This document shows, in pieces, positions 43,601 through 52,600 of a DNA stretch of 64,000 nucleotides (position 1 is the stretch's first letter; every line of letters starts with the position of its first letter). The position numbers were made by a program, and so were the translations under genes. The stretch covers positions 12,068,716-12,132,715 of the forward strand of contig OZ026842.1 of assembly GCA_964023205.1 (NCBI GenBank). The letters run 5' to 3'. Source of the DNA: Lutraria lutraria. Its lineage: Eukaryota > Mollusca > Bivalvia > Venerida > Mactridae. The notes below the pieces were generated by a model. The model was not told the DNA's origin. It saw only the letters and a list, made by a program, of their open reading frames with translations, and made no database searches.

Positions 43601-46600
43601 TTGGGTAATATAAACAGTATTCTATTGGATACGTATACTATAAGTTTAAGCGAATGGTAGCCTAAGTCTGACCAAGCTGAATTCGATTAATTCATTGACA
43701 GACATATATATGTAAACATGTATAGAAATATACCTCGAACGTTAATTAACGAATACAGTGGAATCCCACTGTATGACCACTTTGATACCAAGATCACCTC
43801 GTATTATCGGCCCAGTTTTCAATATTTGTCAATTATTCCAACTTTATAATAAGATCCTTTAAAAATTCATGATTCGTTTGATCTTTTTCGTTCAAAATGC
43901 GGTCATAATATCGGTGCTTTACTGTAAGAGAAACCCATTATTTACAAATACGTACATGCAGTTAGAATAAGGTTGGCACGACCGAATAAAGTAATGCTCG
44001 AAATATCAACATGGATTTAAAAGTTAAACTTCTTTAATAGGTTTGTTTAAATACTTATCCGCTTAACAATTAAGCAGTGCCTTATGTGTACAGTACGACC
44101 TACGAAATAGTCAACTAGCTGGTTTTGCCCAGTAGGTACAACGATATGGCTACCGACCTCGGCTGTTGAGTCCAAACCATGGATGCGGTGTATGTCTGTG
44201 ACGGTCCGGTTGAATACATTGTGTCTAATTTTATACCGAAGAGTTGACCGTTCTGTGCGGAGATAAGGTAAGAACAGGTGCATGATTCAGGAACACTCGT
44301 TACATGGACTATTCATTGGCTCCTCCTTTCGATATTTCAGGGAAGCTATTTTAGTGTACCCAATCCCAACTATCGTGCCCAGTAAGTAATGTGTTTACAA
44401 AATCCCAGGAAAACGGTTGAGGTGTGTATCTGAGCTTTACACCGGGCCTGGTAAAGAATCAGGAAAATTTATTCGAAATAAAAGGGTATGAATGTCAGGA
44501 TCTCCTGTATCTGCAAACCTTTCTCTCGATGGGGGGGGGGGGGCTCCGAAATCTGCAAACCCTTCTCTCGAGGGGGGGGGCTCCGAAATCTGCAAACCCT
44601 TCTCTCAAGGGAGGGGCTCCGAAATCTGCAAACCCTTCTCTCGAGGGAGGGGCTCCGAAATCTGCAAACCCTTCTCTCGACGGAGGGGGCTCCGAAATAT
44701 GCAAACCCCTTCTCTCGAGGGAGGGGCTCCGAAATCTGCAAACCCTTCTCTCGACGGAGGGGGCTCCGAAATATGCAAACCCCTTCTCTCGAGGGAGGGG
44801 CTCCGAAATATGCAAACCCTTCTCTCGACAGAGGGGGCTCCGAAATCTGCTAACCCTTCTCTCGAGGGGGGCTCCGAAATCTGCAAACCCTTCTCTCGAT
44901 GGAGGGGGCTCCGAAATATGCAAACCCTTCTCTCGAGGGAGGGGGTTCCGAAATCTGCAAACCCTTCTCTCGAGGGATGGGCTCCCAAATCTGCAAACCC
45001 TTCTCTCGATGGAGGGGGCTCCCAAATCTGCAAACCCTTCTCTCGAGGGGGGGGCTCCGAAATCTGCAACCCCTTCTCTCGAGGGAGGGGCTCCGAAATC
45101 TGCAAACCCTACTCTCGATGGAGGGGGCTCCGAAATGACCATATGGCTGCAGAATATGATGCTAAACAACCATAAACAGTCACGTGGACATATGATGCAA
45201 GCTTTAATATTTAACTAAAATGATTAGAGTATATAAAATATAAAATATACATACATCATACATCAGGAGCTAATTTGCATAAATAAACATTCATCACTTT
45301 AAATTTAACCACCGCATGCGGAGTGTAAATACATATACATATGTATTTATATATTTAACGAGAGTTGTCTACAATATAAATTTCACTATCGTTACAAATG
45401 TTAAAATATATAATTATACAGAATTTAAGTAGAAAATACAGATTCAGGTATGTACTGTTTGTTGATGGAGCGAATTACAAACATAACTTTCTTATCATGG
45501 CTTATTTTCGGCATACTAACGTGTATAAAAAAGGCTTATTTCTATCTATACAACAATTAATATACATGTTTATATCATTCCTGAGCTTTTTTCTATGTCT
45601 ACCGTCAAACCTGTCAACAAAGGTCACTCTTGAGAACGACAAAATGTGGCCTTTAATGACAGGTGCCCTTTATTAGGAGGTCATTTCCGTCAGTCTAAAT
45701 AATCAATTACGGATTTTAAAAGAATGACCTTTACTTACAATATGATCCTTATTAAGAGGTGGCCGCTAACACAGGTTTAATTGTATATGATTATAATAAA
45801 AAGTAATACTATTTACCATTGATTGGCTCAGCAATTTGGACCACTTAATAGTCGTGTTTGTGCAATTTTGCATTTTCGTGGCGAAAAAGCAAAAATACGA
45901 CATGGCGTAAATCAGCCACCATACTAAGTTAATATATACTCTTACACGTGCAATGTAAATGTTTTTGTAAGTATATAAGAAAATAAGGGCTTGTTATTAT
46001 AAACAGGCACGATGCGACGACTATGCATTGAATAAATAAATATACATGTAATATATATGTAGATAAAGGGCACCGATGGCAGTTGTATTATGTATTCTAT
46101 ACCAGAATACTTCTTTCACTCGGATTTAAGTCGACCAACAGCCGGAGTCATTTGTCGACCTTTTCCAGCTTTAAGGACAGTGGACTAACCCGGGCATGTA
46201 CCTAGGTAGAACTACCGATCTTCCGTAAGCTAGCTAGGCTGCTTCCGCACATTTGACATTAATCGGGTACCGTGTTGGATTCGAGTTCACAGCTGAGGAA
46301 CTCTGTGGTCAATTGGCTAAAGTATCTGACAAGAAATCGCTATTCCTCATCGCTGTAAGTTCGAACTCCCTAACACCCTATTTATCAAGTGCTGAAGCTG
46401 TCTAGCTAGCTTGCGGTAGATCGTTGGTCCTACCCAGACGTATGCCTAAAGCCTTCCTGCATCTTTAAACCTTTAAAAGTCAACGAATGATCCTGACTGT
46501 CGGTGCGATGTTCATCCAAGTGAAGAAAAACAGCAAATGACAATTAGTATAATTTGAGAGTCGATCAGTGGATTGTACAGGACTTGGTTATGTAATGAGA

Positions 46601-49600
46601 TGTTTGCGTTAAACTTAAACGTGTTATTTTTTAATTTTACAATGTACTAATTTTTGTAAAACCATCCAAATATTCATTACACACAATGCTCTAGATAACT
46701 GAACTTGCCTTAGCAGAAATAGAAAAACAAATTGACTAGAGTGTAAACTACATGTATGTTACAAACCCAACTCAATCGCTTGGATAAATAATGATATTTC
46801 AAACCGGTTTTAAATACAAAAATGTATATACACATGTACACTATATATTGTGTTTATTTGTTCATCCAAGGTCGATACGTTAAAAATTATATCATACACT
46901 TTTAGCTCCAGACTATTATTTATGAATTTTAATATATCAATTCTTTAAGAACACTCAGGGTCATTCGCATGATTTAAGCTATACAATAGTATACTTGTAT
47001 ATGATAAAAATATTATATAAACATTGATTGTATCTTTTTCATCTAGCGAACAAACTTTGATCAAATTCTGCCCCGCTTTTGCTGACTTGTATTCTTTAGT
47101 ATTTCACCGAGAGTCGAACCCTTCCGATGTTTTGGAAAAGGGCTTACATAAAGGTTTTTGAAACACGCAGACTGGATATACGCGATTTTTGTCTTATTTT
47201 TCGGTTACTATGACAACCTGTATGACAATGATAGGCATTTATTCTGAAGAGTCGCTGTAATATCTTTTCGTCAACAGTATTCAAACACTGGCGTAAATGT
47301 AAAACACAACAATGTGTATTTTGCAAAAAAATCAGAATTGATTCATCTTTTTACTTGAGTTTCATTGTCTGTTTGTTTAAATCGACTTTTACGCCCCTTT
47401 TCAACAGACAGAGTAATAAGTGGCGGAGTGTTCACTTAACCATCGTTCCTGGGAAGAACCAGTACTAGAATTCCATCCTTCGTAAGCAACATCCTACTTT
47501 CTCACATAAAGAGAACCATGGTCGGTAGATGAGCTCCAACCCACGACCCTCTATCAGTGAAAGATTACAGTGATTTGAAGTCAGCGACCATAACCACGGA
47601 CGCGGGTCACCAATGGTGAGGGTTATATGATATTTGGTGACATGTCCAGTGGATGAAGGTCAAAGGTGCACACATGGATCGAACCATCGACCTTTGTAAA
47701 GATCAGTAATTCTTTATACTCTATACGTGGATCGAACCATCGACCTTTGTAAAGATCAGTAATTCTTTATACTTTTATACGTCTGGTCAGGGAAACAAAT
47801 ACAGAAAATTAATGTAACCATTATAAAATATCATAATTTAAAATAATTATAAGATATGTTCAAAAATAGAAAGTGTGAGTGCAAAAAAGTATTGTCTCTA
47901 TTTTGACAAAGAAGGAGAAAGGTACCTTCTTGTTATGACCCTTTAAATGTGAACAAATTCTAAATTCGAGATTTTTTATATATTTTTTACCATACCAAGT
48001 GTCTTAATCTTGCTGTGCGAATCACAAGGCACGAAATTATACTTCAATCATATCTCATCTACAGGAGGCTTTTTACGTACATTACATTCAATCTGCTTGC
48101 TGATACAGAAATATTCAATACAAAGAAAGTCACTGGCCCTGATAAGATCTGTCCCATATATTATAATATCAATATGAAAATCACAATCATTTTATCTATG
48201 ATTATTAATTTATTATATATCTATATTCATTTTCGAAATCATCAATTTCCCCAGTTATAAAAAGAGGTTGGCTACGTAGTAGAGAGCGAGTGTATACATT
48301 AAAGACAATTAGCATATCCTCAGTGTATTCATACAAATTTGTCTCGGTCTAAAAACATTGACATTTGTCTATTTAATCTTATATATATATATATTGGTCT
48401 ATAAGCCGATTACCGCCTTAATGACGAATAGACTTAAGTCTCCTCTCAACTTGAAGGTGTTAACAAAATATTTTAATAGTTTACATATCCTTAAGCTTCG
48501 AAGCTATTGTTGTTTGAATCGCCGTTATCCGTATCTCAGATATATATCAAACCATTCATGATTTGTATTGATATGGTAAGATATCTTGTAACATATTATG
48601 TTAACGTCGTATACTTATAAATAGGACAGTATGGGAATGACCTGTCTTACATCGATAAATCGAAATAAACAAAAACATGTACACACTGTTCGAAAATTCC
48701 ATGTTATACATGTATCTAAATAGGACCTTTCTGCTAGACTGAAAACTTGATATGACGTTACATTAAGTAATAAATATATGTTCCTAATCCGTAAGGTGCC
48801 TTAATTCCAACCTTGACTAAACATTATATCCGACAGCTATAATAACAATCCAGTGTTGTTTGTGTCCACTATGCATTGAAAACAGTTCTACAGTGCATCC
48901 TCTCCAAAGCAACTATCTTTGAGAATAGCAAAATTATGTTGTTGTTGAGAGGTTGTTGCTCTATAGAGGTTAAGTAAATAGTTAAATCGTACAGTCGCAC
49001 AAATCGTGCTGTTGTTGAAAGGAGAGAGGGCCACTCTGGAGAGGTCGTACCGTATATTTTAATTATCATTAAAGTGTATATAGCTATATGACAAGGGATG
49101 TTACATGAATTTCAAAAAGGTGTAAAATCACATTGTTATCATAACCTTATAGTGTTTTATCAAAAGTGTTTTAACAAAAAACTGTCTCTGTAATTTAACA
49201 AACATGATTATTACAAGTTATCAAAATATCCTCTAGCATTCTATTTTACTGTTCAACGATCTGAGCAACGTTTGCTGAATTCAAACATGCTTCTCTCGCT
49301 TTTACAAAAAAATATATAAACACTAAACAACAAATTAGTTTACGTCGGAAAAGAGGAAAACTGTGCTGGGTTTAAAACACGGCTCCTTTGATATAGACAT
49401 TTAATTTTTGTAGACCATATTGAAAAATGCTTGTCAACCAAGTATGTTATCCACACAAAATAAAGTAGAGATTTTTTTGTAAATATTTTTTAAGCATCGG
49501 GAGGAAGTCATAGAAAAGTAACGCTTATAAGTCAGGAAAATGGAAAGATATAATAAATAGGAATCAAAGATTCAAGAATGGATGGGTCACGCTCCGTCAT

Positions 49601-52600
49601 TTAAAAGCACTTACACATGTACAATTAAAACATTATCTATTCACACACTACATAATTATTTACGACACTTGAGCGCTTTCAACTGTGAACAGTATTTATC
49701 AAAATAACGCGGACAAGTCTGATGAGATATGCGCTTGAAAAAAAAATCAAAATTTCACGCCAGACAAGATTTTGCTTTATAAAATTGTTTACGTGTTTAA
49801 AATTACGCGATGTTGTCCACAATTATTACGTGTATTGGTGCGAGTCGCTGTTGGGCAGGTAATTCGTAGGTAGTCTCATCGTGTTCTACGTACCAAATCT
49901 TCTACTTACGTATAAAATATCCTAGTTTATTAAATCATCGTAATATACTTAAAACATATTGGGAAATTGATTTATATATTTGAAATATGTTCACTTCGTG
50001 TGTAGGTAGCACTATGAATATGTAATCATTCGAAAGACTCAATTTAAAATAAATTCATTTTGTGTGGGTAGCACTTTGATGACGTTATTTGCAAGATTCG
50101 GTTTATTCCATTTATTGATGATTTATTAAAATAAATGTGTATTCGACGTTTTCTAATTTCCTGATATTTGAAAGTGCGTAAAAATGAAAAACATTTTATG
50201 AATTATATATGAGCAGGTGCAAATACCGCTGAAATGTATTGAAAAAAAATGCACTCAAAAAAAGAAAGATGTAGGCGGCATGTTGACATAAAAAGGGTGA
50301 CACATCCCACTCGATGTTTGGTATGTTCTTGCAAGCAGACAAAAGTAAATGAAAGTGAAACTGTTTTTAACTAGGTGACAGATGTGTTTGCAAGTTTACA
50401 ATATAGCATGGTTCAATTTGATTGTATAACTTAGGTGTTTCTTGCAGTGCCTGGACAGACGATTGCATTGCATTGCATTGCTAACGTTGCCCTGATTCAC
50501 GGATTGATCGCCAACTTGTCTGTTTTATGCCCAATTTCAGTTCATTCCGAACATCTTAAGTATTTTAGTACTAAAGAAATTCCATAAAACATTGAATAAT
50601 AGTTCCAAAATGGTGACTTTATATAAAAGAATCTGTCGAAAACATTTTCAGCTTTGACAAAAAATAGAAAGTGGCTGCAAAATTTGATAAGTAATTTTAT
50701 CTTAAGTAATTCTGTGTTCAATGCCAGCATTTTAGTCCTTAGATAGATATAACAGTGTATGAACTGTCTTTACAGTTAACAGAAACATCTTAGTATAAGG
50801 ATAAAGTTTCTCAAGCACTAAGAAAAAGCAAGCTTTTATAATACAGTGCAACCTCTCCAAATCAACACCCTTTGGGAGTAGCAAATTCATGTTATTGTTG
50901 AAAGATTGTTGCTGTAAAGAGGTCTAATTAATAGTTTAAGCGTACAGTGGGAAACAATCATGCTGTTGTTGAAGGGGTGTTGTTGCTCATGAGAGGGTCA
51001 CTCTGGAAAGGTTGCACTGTAGTTGTTCAATAAATGTGTCAGCACATAAGGTAAACTCGGAGAGGGACTTCGGGGAGGTCGATGTTGTAATGTCAAGGTC
51101 GGTTCTGCTTTTATTCGATGCACTAACTCAATATTTCATTCAGCGTATTACACAAGTTTGCAGGAAATATCAAAGGTTTCGTAAAACGTAAACAAAACTC
51201 CACAAAATAAAAAGATGTTCGTTCCCATGACATATTCATTTAGAAAGTAGCCACATTAAACGTTAAAAGCCATACATATAAACACACCTACGTAAAATGA
51301 ATATTCCTTCATATGTGTTCACTCTGAATCTCAATTAAATTCATTGAAGCGTAGAAGTTTGAGCCATTTATTTATTAATCTAGATGACATAAAACAATTG
51401 ACATATTCAGTTAAGATTCACTTCATAGAAAGTGTTAAAAGGCTGTTCAAAAGACGTGCTAAAAGGCCCAGATGGCTGATATAGCATATTTTATGACCAG
51501 TCTATCGAGAATGATAACAAAATGTCACATGACCCCGCACCCTGTGGAGGTTAAGCTAAATGTAAAACTGGAGGTTTACAAATATATGCCATTTGTTTTA
51601 AATACAGTCTAACTGCGAATAAAGTCCACCATTAGGACAAACAAAATATGGCCTTTATTGACAGGTGACCCTTATTTGGGGGTTATTTTTATTTAAACGA
51701 TAAAAATGGCGTTTTTTAAAGATGTCCAATATTTATACTGAGTGGTCTTTATTCGGAGGTAGCCACTAACAGAGGTTTCACTGTATCTTCAGTGGGCTCA
51801 GAGGAAGATAGATCACTAAAAAAGGGTAAAATTAACCTGATCTTAAAGGAAATTGTCTCCATATCAGAAATAACCTAATCCTCATGACTTTTATCATTTT
51901 ATCTACATTTCACGAAATGTGAGACAGATAATGTAAACATGCTTTAAATGTTCAATACACAACCCATTGTACACAGCACTTAATTATCAAACAATTAAGG
52001 GAAATTTCATATATAGTTTAAGTCCGTGATATACAATCCTAAAATGATTTAAATTTGGTATTTTTATAAATACTGATCAAGAAGAAATACACACTATGTA
52101 TACGTGTAATTTTAAACGTGAATACAGTTCATCTGTATCCATCTCATCGCTTGAATTTGATTATGTTAATCATATTATGCAAAAATATAAGCATGCAAAC
52201 CTAATTATAATAACAGGAGTCTTTCTGGAGACTAAATTGAAAAGTGACATTAAGTTATTTAAATGACGCATATTTGAATGGACGAGACAGGTGAGATGAA
52301 GGGTAGTTTAATATAATTATATATATATATATGCATGAAGGTGAAACAATTTGTGGCTTGCTGTGGGATTGTCTGGGCAACACCCCTTGCAATGATGTCA
52401 ATATACTATTTTACGACATAGGGCGAAAGTTCCAACGTACTTGCATGCAAAGATAGTTTGGAAACAACGTAATATTGAAAATATACGAACCTATGTTGAT
52501 AAGCGTGACATTATCCTTGGCAATAGAATCAAGAGCGATTGTGATGTTATGGAGTTTTTCATGGTTATGGGAGGGCGCCTTCACCGCCCCTGACAGCTTA

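Larger units (their letters stand above)
36764..52490. other. Filamin intron 1 (15.7 kb)
   Basis: The largest intron. It carries triplet repeats, SINEs of families S1-S4, MITEs A and B, a family-C repeat, the G-rich minisatellite and the 53-bp duplication. Small open frames (such as 37122-37544 plus) have no recognisable product. Confidence 0.65.

Noticed and set aside
44424..45218. Overlapping long open frames of up to 264 codons on both strands
   Set aside because: All are translations of the G-rich minisatellite in different frames; no unique protein sequence.
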